This document shows positions 36,751 to 48,133 of a stretch of DNA of 64,000 nt, one piece after another. The notes below the pieces were generated by a model. The model saw only the letters and a program-made list of their open reading frames with translations, did no database searches and was not told the DNA's origin. The position numbers and the translations under genes are program-made. Every line of letters begins with the position of its first letter. The first letter of the stretch is position 1. Source of the stretch: Ramazzottius varieornatus (lineage: Eukaryota > Tardigrada > Eutardigrada > Parachela > Ramazzottiidae); assembly GCA_001949185.1 (NCBI GenBank), contig BDGG01000014.1, forward strand, positions 654,161 to 718,160, in the 5' to 3' direction.

Positions 36751-37346
36751 AACAATACAGAAATCTCTTTCCACCGAATCCAAGTTTTTTTTCTAGTTTT
36801 TCCACACCTCCGACTGCTTTGTATCGGAATGTACATCATCAGCCAATACTTTGAGCGACGATCACGTTACCTCCGGGTTCATAATTTTGCTGATAGTTCT
36901 GGAAGCAACTATCCCAACCCACCAAAAACTAGTGTGCCGATCTTTCTACCGAAAAACTGTTTTCATATTAACTTCTTGACAGGCCATTTTACAGATGACT
37001 TCTCCTTCGCCGTACAGTAAAGCTCACTTTGCAGCTGCTGCATCTTGTTTAAAGTAAGTCTGGCAAACCGGTATTCGTTGATATTGTATAACATCGACTG
37101 TGCACTGTAGAGAGTGCCGACTGCTTGCCTTTAAGTGTGCAGTTATCTTGAAGCATCTTTTAGATAAGCTCAAACATTCCTTTCGACCGCTAAAAATATT
37201 AAACCTGTTCCAAAGGCCGTCATAAACCATAATCAGAAGTCGTTTCTTTTTTGCAACTTGTCAGTCTAGCTAGCTGTCTCTTTCCGCGTGTGACCATATA
37301 TTTCTCCATACATTCGCAATCTGCCCTATTCTACCCAGTTTTTATC
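36751..37346. other. Spacer between lipocalin-like gene 3 and CAHS gene 1
   Basis: No exon is seen. The right part should carry the CAHS gene 1 promoter; an AT-rich CATATATTT at about 37295 lies 50 bp before the ATG and could be a TATA-like element, but this is a guess. Confidence 0.3.
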
Positions 37347-39466
37347 ATGGCGATGCGATCAGACAAGCATTCCACGTCCAGCGGTGCCAACAAGGAAGCC
37401 AAGTACGAGCGGGTCGAGAAGATCGACGTCGACAAAGCCGGCCACACTAACCTGCGCGACGTCCGTGAAGACCGCGGTGGAGAAGACCCCGCACTCAACT
37501 TCCAGGACAAACGCCCTGCTGGTCTTGTGCCCGGTGCAGCGGTGGGCATGATCCCCACGCAAAGCTCCGAAACCGAGGTCCGTTCCGCCAGCTCGCTTTC
37601 CTCGGGCCGAGCTTCAGATCAGTACGCGGGACGCACTTCATCGATGTCCTCCCACACCAGTGGATCGTCCACCGTTGGCAGTCACACACACGGAAGTATC
37701 CGTCACGATTCGGCAAGCATGGACTCGGGCGTGGCAAGTGGCGGAGCTGGAGCGTATAGCTATCAGCGGACCGAAGTGACGTCCACTAGCGGAGCCGGAC
37801 CAAGACTTGGAGGTCTTCAACGAACCGTGATAGTCCCTCCAGGACCACATTCGCAGATCCACGAGCAGACTGATATCATTCGACACAAGACTGCAACCCA
37901 AAGCGAAACCCACATGATCCAAGGTACATCATTTGTTTTACATTAAGCAAACAAACTTCCAAAAATTTCTCTATTTCAAGGCTGAATTTGCTTCAATAAA
38001 GAACAAGTTTCCAGAAATGTTTCTTATTTTAAGTACAATTTTTGGATCTTTAATTTTTTAATTTTTTGTTAAAAGCCAAATTTTCTACTTGCAAGGATCT
38101 GAGATATTTGTTCGCCGTTTGACAGATCGTTTGTTTGCACCTGTGTTTGAGGAATTTTGATGGTTGTTTGTGTTATGGAATGTAGTGCCTGTGACCACCT
38201 TCGGTAGTACCAACATGGAGAGCGTCAGAACGGGATATACCGTTACGGAAGATAAGGTGGGTTACTAAATGTGCCAAAATATGTAGCGCGTTATGCAATC
38301 TGAAGTTTCCAGTGGAAAACTCGCTTTGTTGATCACCTGCATTGCGCATTAGTACCATTGCGTAATGCGGTGTCGAAAAAAACAATGAAAGAAACGGAAA
38401 CTAAATTACCAATACCCAAAATACTACCGAGATGTGCCAAGGTGGTTATGTCGCGCCCGGGTTTGACAAATATAGTGTAGTGGCTTAGGTGTCACCGGAA
38501 GTAGAAACTTGACCATCAGTACAAATGTTTGCCACTTAGGACAAAGTCAAGAGCCGTTTTCCAAAAAGAGTTTGAAGATGCTCGACAAACATGTTTTGGA
38601 AATTCAGATTCCAAGCAATGTGTCAGATTAAAAATTACGCCAAGCGTGACCCATAACGATCATAACTGTTTACGTTTATTGTCATACACTTGGAACTTTG
38701 ACCATCGTCGTTACAGCCCTTAACTATCGCGGCGCCCGTTCTTGCACAACCCATCCACACTCGACTGGATGTCCAACTGGGTGGTGGAGCCAGTGCTGAA
38801 ATCCATGCCGGTACTACGGTCGACCTAAGCGCAATTCAAGGCCAAGATCTTGGACCTGAAGAATATGCCCGATACAGGGCCAAGGTAGGTTGCAGACAGG
38901 CAACGACTACCGGCCTGTCTTATTTAGCACCGTACTTACTTTGAACACCGCGTCCAACAGGTGGAAGCCCTTGCTCGCGAGGACGAACGTGAGGCTGGTC
39001 TCCGTGCCGCTGAATACCGTACCGAGGTTGAACGCGATGCCGAAACCATTCGCCAAATTCTGGAACGACAGCACATTCGAGATTTGGGTCAGTACTGTAC
39101 TGCTTGACTAATGGTAGGCTAAATCGCGCAGGGCAACTTGTGATCAACCGTGGTCTTTTGCCGACAGAATTCCGCCGGGAGATGATAGAGCATCAAGTGG
39201 ATCGACAAGAACGTGAAATCCAACTAGAGGCGGAGTACGCCATGCGCGCACTGGAGATGGAACGTCAAGCAGCTCGCAAAGCTCTGGAGACGGCCAAGGC
39301 TCAAACCCACGTCGATGTCCGTGTAGACACGGCTATTGGTACCACCATTTCAAAGGGAGCAATCTCCACCAGTGCCGAAAAGAAGAGCACTTCTCAAGTG
39401 GGACCAACCACTGTCACCAGCACCAAGACCGTCACCGAACGCTCAAGCACCGCATCCCGAATCTAA
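37347..39466 (+). CDS. CAHS-family cytosolic abundant heat-soluble protein, long form 1
   Basis: Five exons, 37347-37923, 38186-38256, 38717-38884, 38961-39087, 39168-39466, give 413 residues without signal peptide. Exon 1 encodes a charged start (YERVEKIDVD, GGEDPALNFQDKRP) and a Ser/Gly/His-rich disordered part. Exons 2-3 encode FGSTNMESVRTGY and a Gly/Ala-rich strand segment (QLGGGASAEIHAGTTVDL). Exons 4-5 encode the CAHS helix: EYRTEVERDAETIRQILER, QHIRDLEFRREMIEHQVDRQ, EREIQLEAEYAMRALEMERQ and ending VRVDTAIGTTIS. The alternating charge and QHxRDxEFR-like block are diagnostic of CAHS. CAHS proteins are disordered, form reversible fibres or gels during drying and protect cell contents. 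The protein is longer than common CAHS (about 220-240 residues) because of exon 1. A close paralogue with the same exon plan follows. Confidence 0.88.
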
Positions 39467-40328
39467 ACAGTGCCATCAATTCGAAAAACCTATACCGTTA
39501 GTTTCAAGGAATATCGGCCATGTGTAAAATCTTATATCGGTTTGGATTTGTTGCTGAATTGAACGATGTAAAATTTTGAGCATTAAGCATTCGGCAAAAA
39601 CGCTACATTTGCATATTCTTTAGCCGTATTTATCCCCTTAATGGTCAGCCGTGTGCGGCAGACAGTCGGAAATCTCGGCAGTAAAGCATCTAGAGTCTAT
39701 TGCGGCAACCTTGAACTTTACGGCCAGGAAGTGCTCCAGTTTTAGCCAGCTTAGCCACCGAATCAAGTGGTGTGCAGAGGGCGTCAGCGACTGAAACCAC
39801 TCGACTGATGAAAACACGCAGTGCGGCTGCGCTTCCAGCAGTTACCCTGGCTGCATTGTACACACCGTCAGAATCAGTGCTTTCGCCTTCAAACGTTGTA
39901 ATTATTGAAGAGCAGGTACGGTGCGTGCGGAGCTTCATCACTATATATTTACCTTTGGAAAAACGGACAATAAGCGACACTAGTTTATGGTCCACATCAG
40001 GCTCATGTGACTTTCTGTAGCCCGCGAGGCCTGCTTTCTGTCAGTTTAGTGTGACTGACTCCGGCTGCTAAACGGCTATAGTCAAGGTTGGCACGGCGAG
40101 AAGCACTCATACTTGTATCACGCACGTTCTTTGGAGCAAAACAATATTCATATCGTGCCTCCAATCTAGCCTCCAAGCAATGCGCTGTTGAACAATCCGC
40201 ACACGCGGAACTGTATACTATTTTGTGCCATGTACCTCAGGAAAGACTGAGCTTTATTTAGCAATTATCCTCTTGCATGTTGTTTATCATTTCCTGAATT
40301 CCTTCTATTGTGCAGCGGCATCATCATC
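39467..40328. other. Spacer between the two CAHS genes
   Basis: No coding exon is supported. TTGTGCAG just before the second CAHS ATG resembles a splice acceptor, so that gene may have an upstream non-coding exon here. Confidence 0.35.
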
Positions 40329-42232
40329 ATGTCTCACCGAGACCGGACCTCATCAGGCTCTCACAAGACCAAGGAGGTTAAATATGAGCGCGTAGAGAAG
40401 ATGCACATCGATGGAACCGGCCAAGTCAACCACCGTGAAGTCAGAGAGGATCAAGGCGGCGAAGACCCATACCTCAACTTTAAAGACAAGCGCCCGGATG
40501 ACTTGATGCCCGGTGAGGCAGCTGGAGTCGTTCCCCATCTCGTTACTGCAGAGACCATTGAAGCAGCGCGCCTCAAAGAGGCTGAAGAAAATACCAGCCG
40601 TCACTCGTCAGTCTCAACTCGAGCTGTCGACTCCGACTACAGCAGCATCCATTCTGCTGCTATCGGCAATGTGGAAAAAACCACGACAGTGACAACGCGT
40701 AGTCGAGAAATGGAACCGGAGTATACCCAAGTGGTCACTGGTGGCAGAGCTCCCTCTGCCCAAATTGTGTCGGCGGTCAATCTGGGCCCATCAGAATACT
40801 ACGATAGCCCAGTCCGTACTTCTTCGGTTTCCTCACATGTCAGCGCGGCACCATCGCTTGGTCGTCATACCGAGACCTATGTGCGGGAAGACCTCACTAC
40901 CACTGGCATGTCTTCCCACGTCAGTGCTTCGCTCGGTCAGCGCGATCGCCCCCTGGATTCCGAGGTGAAGGTCAGACGAACCGCGGTGACCAGCGCTGGT
41001 GGGGTGTCGCAAGGCCTTCGAACCCTCCATGATATCGAGCTGGAAAGCTCGTCTGGAGGCAGTCATCATCTGGCCAGGGCTGATTCCGGCCTGGAGTATC
41101 AACGTACCGAGGTGGTAACCCATGGGGGACCCAGCATTGGTGGCGTGCAACGTACCGTGGTGGTACCAACTGGCGCGCATGCGCAAATTCATCAAGAGAC
41201 TGAAGTCATCAGGCATGGCCATGCGACTCCAAGTGAAACTCATGTCATCCAGGGTAAGGAACGACCTGTCGGTTTTTGCATTTGCTTGACCAAACTGCAG
41301 TCATTTCCCAAAAGGATACAGCTTTTTGCTTGGGGTTGCAGTGCCGGTTACCACTTTTGGACACACCGATATGGAGAGCGTTCGCACTGGGTTCACCGTC
41401 ACAGAAGATAAGGTTGGTAACGTGACGGAATATTCCTGAATGGTGTCTCAAAACTCGAGGTGTTTTGGTCTAGCCTTTGACCATCGCCGCTCCATCGCTG
41501 GCAGCACCTATCCGCAACCACCTCGACGTTAACCTGGGAGGTGGTGCTCACGCCGAAATTCATGCGGCGACTACGGTCGACCTCAGCGCTGTCCAACGGT
41601 CAGACATGGGACCGGAGGAGTACGCCAGATACAAGGCTAAGGTACCCAGCAATGTCCTGACTAAAAGTATTTTCCGTCTGCTGATCATGATCGAGCAAAC
41701 GTGAGCATTGTACCGCGGGCTTTTCACATTTTTCCATAATTATTGTTTGTAGGTAGAAGCATTGGCGCGACGAGATGAGCGAGAGACCGGTTTGATGGCG
41801 GCTGAGTACCGAAACGAAGTTGAGAGAGACGCTGAGCTAATTCGACAAATACTGGAACGGCAACATATTCGAGATCTGGGTAAGATTCAAGCAATTCATG
41901 TAGAAAAATGTCAAATATCAAAGGCGCTTCGTTTTACAGAGTTCCGGAAAGAGATGATCGAGAAGCAGGTCAACCGTCAAGAGGAGGAGATTCAACTGGA
42001 GACCGAATACGCTTTGCGAGCGTTGGAGCTTGAACGACAAGCGGCTCGTGAAGCCCTTGAGACAGCCAAAGCCCAGACGCATGTGGATGTTCGTGTTGAC
42101 ACGGCTGTTGGTACTACAATTTCAAGAGGGGACATTGATACTCACGCTGAGAGACATACTCGCCAGCGTGTCGAACCCGTTGTTGAGACGACCACTACTG
42201 TACAAAAGCAATACTCGAGTACTCATGTTTGA
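40329..42232 (+). CDS. CAHS-family cytosolic abundant heat-soluble protein, long form 2
   Basis: Five exons, 40329-41253, 41342-41412, 41474-41641, 41753-41879, 41940-42232, give 527 residues. Exons 2, 3 and 4 have exactly the lengths of CAHS gene 1 (71, 168, 127 bp) and the same phases, so the two are tandem duplicates. Exon 1 is 348 bp longer than in gene 1 and encodes a larger Ser/Thr/His-rich disordered region with imperfect repeats (TSSVSSHVSAAPSLG, then MSSHVSASLGQ). The start YERVEKMHIDGTG and GGEDPYLNFKDKRPDDLMPG matches gene 1. The C-terminal helix has NEVERDAELIRQILERQHIRD, EFRKEMIEKQVNRQ and EYALRALELERQAA, then VRVDTAVGTTIS. The role is as for gene 1: cytoplasmic, drying-related protection. 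Whether the long N-terminus alters gelation is open. Confidence 0.88.
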
Positions 42233-44616
42233 GAAATTTGGTCGGGTGACTAAGAGACCCTTTTCGTAGTCATTTGGCTAGCTTGATTCTCTCCAATCAT
42301 AATAAGCACTAACCATGAGACAGACGAAGCTCTCGGTAAGAAACCAATTCAAAAGTTAGGGTGAAGTTATTGTCGTCCAGTATAACCCAAACAGGCTATT
42401 GGCACATATTAAGTTGCACCCACTGAAATTAGAGTCAATACCCATATAGCCATTCTCACCGACTGAATCTAATCCTTTTATGAGATAACGCACACACAGA
42501 AACTTACTGAGATCCATCGAACACGAACTTGTTTGGGTTTTTCTCGAAATTTGAGGGAATAAAAACAATAAGTGTAGAGTTGGTTGATGGACTCACCCTG
42601 GTAACTGTACTGTCGACGTCAGAGACGATCTTTCGGTGGCTAATTTAGGGAATGAAGAGCTCCCACACCCGGCTGACTTCCTGCTGGGCGCAACCCACCA
42701 GAACGAAGAACGTTCAGGTCTATCGACAAGCTTCGTGCTCTCTGATGAGACGGGTTTGGGCTTTTCGATGCCACTCTCGTATCTGTGGGCACGCGGTTGT
42801 TACCGAAAGCCGTGTTCGCTAACTTCTCTGCAGCTGCGGATCAAACTACAGTACGGTACTGTAGTAGTCACAGCAGACCATACATTGCGACTGACCACAG
42901 GGGAAAATGCGACAGAAATTGTTTCTTTTGGTTTGCCTTATCTGGTGTTTATCCACGGAGGTAGATTGGCGCCAATAATATATCATTTGAAAACCGGAAC
43001 GCCGGCCAAGGTTTCCGAGAGATTTGTTATCTTCTTGCGCACACCGAAACTAAAAATTTTAGTTTTTTTCGGTGTAATGCGGTGAAACCACACCACTGCC
43101 AGGTCTAGTGGCAATGGTGTGGTTGACGCTGAACAAGTTCGGGCAACCGTGGTCCTGATATGCTGGAACTACGCATTCCAGCTAGCATAATCAGCCGACG
43201 TATCCAGCGGAGATACCATGCCGGAAGACAACAGGATCGTTGCCGATGGGGTGGGTTGCTCGTTCGCGCGTGAGAAACCTGAGTCAATCATGGCCGTTGC
43301 CTATCAGCACGGCGCACACATACCGTACGACATCGCCATTGGAGAAGTTGCATTTTGCGCAAATGGTTTGAGCAAGCCGGCTTGGTTTGAGCAAAAATTC
43401 AAGATTAGCAATTCACTTCGCGATTCACGAAACGAAGGGGGGCTTCGTCCGTGAATCCCGAAGGAAACTCTCCGCCGATTTGAAATCTTCTCGAATTGCC
43501 TTCAGTACTACTCTGGCTGGCAATAAGTACTGGGAAGCGTAATTAGTGCCCGGGAAATGCAGGGCCTCTACTCCGAACTGTCAGACAGTCAAAACGCATT
43601 TTGGACAACATTAAATAAAACGTTAATTACCAGCATGCAAGCTTCCATGGCCAGCCCCAGTCGTCTATTCTATCTTTTTCCTCAAACTGCCACGCGTTTT
43701 GCAACCTCTCACAGGTCCCAGCGATTCCTTTTATATAAATTATGATCTTCAAAATTGATTAGTTTTCGTTTGATTTATTTAGTTGTGTAAAGTGCAACCT
43801 CTTTAATATCCGGCAAGCGATGGCGGAAGGGAATCTAGACATGATCAAAAGACGCGGATCTCTTTTATGATGCCAGTGGCTGTTATTTTGGCAGGTGCCA
43901 GAACGTAGACGTTTTCTTATCACCTTCCTCACACCAGGGAAGCTTACTGCAATCGCCATAGACGCAGACAAGCCATGCCTATTCCCTAGAAAACGAAGAA
44001 TAGGTCGAGACTAAAGAAGCATTTGATTTGAATTCTCAGATACTGGTATGCACGATTCAACCCACAATATGTCAATAACCATTCACAGATGTACGCAATA
44101 ATTCGGAAATGCTGTACATGCCAAATCTGCAGGGACCTGCCGAGTCGACGGTCTATTATGTTATGGCTCTGAGCTCTTCGCCGTAGTGCTGCACATACAT
44201 GCATAATCAAAGTCATCGTCCTAAAAACGCTGCAATATTAATGGTTTCAACCTGGGGTCTGATCAAGTGGTTTCAGTTCAATTTCAGTCTACGCCGACTA
44301 GTTGATTCGCTCCTAATTTGGATTTAAGATCTGGAATTTAATTTCCGGGTGGGACCAAGGTACTCCGTTTCACGCCTACTCTAGCTGTGTTGGATTTCTG
44401 TGTTGTGGACTTGTATGACGTCAAAACATAATACCGCCGCTCCTTAACTTGGCCTTTATTGATACTTGTGTCGCTCTGGAGCGTCGTCCGACACGCCATA
44501 ATTATGGCGAAACACTGCGTGAAACTTTCTGTTTCGTGGCGCAAATAGCTAGCTTCCATATTCTCTGAAGCGCTTATCAGGTTTCTGAGTCTGTTGTTCA
44601 ACTATCTTTGCTCAGT
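42233..44616. other. Intergenic DNA with two palindromes
   Basis: A 149-codon forward ORF at 42636 and several shorter ones show no motif or splice support. At 43041-43075 an A/T-rich palindrome (ACACCGAAACTAAAA / TTTTAGTTTTTTTCGGTGT) is followed by AACCACACCA (43086-43095) and its inverse (43115-43124). These words recur at 63.6-63.75 kb beside a hAT transposase, so this may be a hAT-end relic. Confidence 0.4.
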
Positions 44617-47600
44617 ATGCGGGCCAGTTTTGAGACAGTGTTGATCTTACTAATGTCCACTTTTGATCTCGGTCAGCCACAAGTGTCCCATCAGAGGATG
44701 GACACTCCGAAAGTAACAATTTTATCGGCATTGTCGTACCAGTACGTTGATATTGTTCCGGCGTTGCACGTCGCCGCAGAAGAAAGCCAGAAACTGTACT
44801 CAAGATACTTCGACATAAATGCTCTTGCCATTTATCGCAAAGAGCTTTATACCTGTGATTCGATGGACGACGCCTCAGTGGATTTGATTTCGTCTAATTA
44901 TTACCGGCGCAAAAGAATAAACGAGCTGGTCGTCCTGCTTTCACCAAGCAAGTACCCATACAGTTTTTTTTCAAGTGCCCCAGAAGAATTTAAATGGACG
45001 GCAAATTTCTCAAAATCTGTCTGTTCTCAGAATTCAGTTTCCTGTATTTTCTGTGTTTTTCAAGACACAATTTCCGTGTTTTGGCTTAGAATATTTCTTA
45101 CGTTTCACTGTGTTGTAGCTTGTAAGTTCGCCCTCCAGGGATCTTTGGGTGCAGGTATCTTTTGACGATATTCTTTGAATCCCCATTGTGACATCTCAGC
45201 CGATTTGTTTCGATCATCCTTTCTGCGAACTTAACCATTTACGCCGATTGCAGAATGGAATATACCGGTTGTATCTCTGTAAGGACTTGCTTTCTTTTGT
45301 CTGAATTAAAGTAATCTCAGCACGACATGGGTGCTGCAGGTTGGCGACGCCGCTGACGGAAGACAGGCCATTCCCGACCTTCATAGCCTCCGCTCCAGTA
45401 AGCAATATTGCCATATACTCCACGGTGGCCGGCCTACTGCGCCGCTTTTCCTGGCACACTGTCTTCCTGCTGTGCGACACAGCCGCCGCTGTTGTCTTCT
45501 ACCGTAACCTTTGCGCCGGCTTCAAGCTGCGACTGGAGCCGCCCGAGTTTGCCGTCTTTTTCTCCAGCTTTGACAGCTCTAGCGGATACGTCGATTACGA
45601 CCGACATCTGGCTAACGTCGCAACATCTTCCAGAGGTTAGTCTCTTTTGTCCTTCCTTCGATTCTACTGTACGAAATCGTCAACAGGCTTGCCGACGTTT
45701 TCCAGTTGTTTTTCTTCTGTCGGGCTCCAATTTTGTGAGAACCATCATGGTAAGGGCGGAATAGCTTCACTCCTTAACAATCTCGTGAGGTGTTTATCGT
45801 GCACAGAACGTCGAAATGTATTTTGTGTTTTCAGATCCAGGCTCATGGTCGTAACATGACAGGAAGTGAATACGTGAGTTCACCTTTACTAGTTTTCATG
45901 TTACATCTGAAAACAATTAGCGATCAAGCGATCCACGAATCTAATTATGGGAGCATGCGCAGGCATTGTTCAAACGTTTCTACTGCCACATGCTGCTACG
46001 AACCTCTGAGTAGATACCGAAAATCTCGGGAAAGCAACATGAGTCGTAATTTGCAGGTTTACCTGTTTCCTTATCCGTTTACAAGACCCCCACTCTTTGC
46101 GCCATTGAAGTGGAAGCAGAATAGCCATGACGACGATGTAAGATTTTGAGCAAACTTTGTGACGTTAGCACTTAAATTTTGAGGGCAACCCAGGGCCTCC
46201 TCAAGTTTCCCACCGGAAGAGGGGTTATTGATGATAGGTTATTGGTTTCTTGAAAACAATTTGACCGGTCACGTTTCCAGATGGCTCTGAATGCTTTCCG
46301 AAGCCTAATTTTGCTAACCTTTGATCGCGACGAGATTGACAACACATCTTTCCGCACGGCCATCGAGCGGCGGATATTGACCAGACAGCGAGCGGATAAC
46401 TTAACCACTCCTGCCGCAAAGGTACGTGGCCAAAGTGTAACTGAACCGCGCAGTCAATATCCCTCCGATGTTCGATCAACTTTCTTTCCAGCTGTTCCAA
46501 CCGACGATGGCGGCTTACGAGGCTGTGATGGTCATGGCGACGGTTGGTCTGTAAACCTATTTGTATCTCCAACTCTCAAAATCACTAAAATGATTGACGT
46601 GGCTGCTGTGGGACGGAGGTCGAGAAAGGAAGCATCCGGCGTCAGTGGCGGCTGCGTTATTCATGCGCTGCATGTGCAATTTCTGAGCAAACTTTGTGAC
46701 GTTAGCACTTAAATTTTTCAGGGCAACCCAGGGCCTCCTTTCCCACCGGAAGAGGGGTTATTGATGATGAGTTATTGAGTTTCTTGGGTTTTTGCTGTGT
46801 TATCGGGGCGGAAACGGAAACAGTCCTCGTTGCTCCCCTGAAACTCATGTTTGTGACACCAAAAACGACGCACCAAAATTGCACATCCAGCGCATGAATA
46901 ACGCAGCCGCCACTGTCCGGCGTCCAGCTAATCTACTCTTACCAACAAGACGACTTCTTTGCAGGTGGTGAATGAAGTATTGCAACAGCATCCGAGCTCG
47001 TTTTTGAACGGGACAGCTATCGTCGAGCGGATGTTAAACAGAACGTTCCAGCTTTCTACAGGAGCAGTGTACTACTCGTCGGCCGGACAGCAGTACCCGG
47101 ACGTGGCCATCAAACAAATAAAACCGCAAAGCGGCCTTTTTGAGGTAAAGACATACAGCATGTGTTGCCGCCTTCTCGAAAATCCCTCAACATATCTGGT
47201 CACTCCCAAACTGCAGGAAGTATTGGTGTACGATGGTGACACGTTTGTCTTCAATGTTACACCTGGCAAAGATTTTTTATGGAAGGGGAAAGGGCCTCCG
47301 CTGAACGAGCCGTTGTGTGGATATACTGGCCAAAAGTGTCTTATGGTTACAAGTAAGTCAAAGTGCTCTAGATCGCAAGAAATTCTTGACCTTGACCGCT
47401 GTTCTTTTGCCCGGTGCGTAGGTTACGACAGTGTGACTATATCAATCATCGTCGTCCCGCTGGTGGGAATTGCCTGTTTTGCAGCACTGTCACTATTTTA
47501 CTTCAGTCGTCGCTCACGCCTAGCCACGAGTACAATCAGCAACTGGTGGTACCTCGAAGCGGAAAGCCTTCGAGCATGTCGTCCGCTACGGGAACAGAAG

Positions 47601-47663
47601 TCCATCAGCTGCGCCGCCTGCTACCTCTTTGACTTTTCCGATCGTGTGTATAAACCCACTTAA
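44617..47663 (+). CDS. Natriuretic-receptor-like membrane protein: ligand-binding ectodomain and TM, no cyclase
   Basis: Nine exons: 44617-44951, 45340-45635, 45706-45749, 45835-45873, 46057-46137, 46281-46421, 46492-46542, 46965-47352, 47422-47663; 538 residues. Signal peptide, then a periplasmic-binding-type ANF_receptor fold: VTILSALSYQYVDIVPAL, RPFPTFIASAPVS, RRFSWHTVFLLCD, HGRNMTGSEYVYLFPYPF, ALNAFRSLILL, MAAYEAVMVMATVVNEV, LNGTAIVERMLNRTFQ, TGAVYYSSAGQQYPDVAIK. A TM helix (IIVVPLVGIACFAALSLFYF) follows and the juxtamembrane WWYLEAESL recalls receptor guanylate cyclases. The chain stops 40 residues later, with no kinase-homology or cyclase domain. It may act like the clearance receptor NPR-C or as a decoy; truncation of an older cyclase is equally possible. 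The last intron (69 bp) is in frame and stop-free, so retention would add 23 residues. Intron 7 holds a hAT-type MITE. Confidence 0.82.
46146..46262 (+). repeat. Partial copy of the 46.6-kb MITE interior
   Basis: Starting TTTGAGCAAACTTTGTGACG, this intron 5 stretch repeats the interior of the MITE at 46643-46915 (its 46683-46790) in direct orientation with small indels. It lacks the CAGTGGCGG ends. It is either a truncated insertion or a local duplication. Confidence 0.75.
46643..46915. mobile_element. hAT-type MITE with perfect 8-bp target duplication
   Basis: The ends are CAGTGGCGGC...GCCGCCACTG with about 40-bp inverted repeats and one mismatch. The flanking 8 bp TCCGGCGT (46635-46642) is repeated exactly at 46916-46923. 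CAGTGGCGG ends with 8-bp duplications are typical of hAT elements. It has no transposase and lies in intron 7 of the receptor-like gene. Confidence 0.92.
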
Positions 47664-48133
47664 TTACCATATCTGGGGTGATTCTCCCTTTTTGAATCCT
47701 CAAGCTGGATGATATCGATGGATGCCTGGAATTGGCATTAGCATGACTGGCACTTAGAATATCGCCAGCTTCATGAGTTTCCCACAGATAAAAGGACAAA
47801 GGATGACTGGCATCTTATCGGTTTTCTTGTTTGGCTTTGTACACGTGTACTTTGGTGTCCTGCAGGGCGTACTACTGTACACAAGCCACACTAAGTTAGC
47901 CAAATTTTGTTGACTCACAGTGAGTAGAATTTGCAAGTTTCGCACAGCACAAGCTGGAAGGATCGGCTCATAAGCACTGCCCGTCTTCGCAGAATTTCAG
48001 CTACACATGCTTTGCCTTCTGATTGCTTGATGTCCTCCTCATTTAAAAAGTCCACCGGGGGATTGATACAGTAGTAGGACGCCTTGTTGGAAACTCATTT
48101 TGTGAGACTGTGGTTTACTATCAGTGATTGAAG
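47664..48133. other. Spacer between receptor-like and aldo-keto reductase genes
   Basis: No gene is seen. It contains the 3' flank of the first and the promoter of the second gene. Confidence 0.35.

Noticed and set aside
42636-43085. 149-codon forward ORF in the spacer after the CAHS genes
   Set aside because: No motif, no splice sites, and its end runs into an A/T-rich palindrome.
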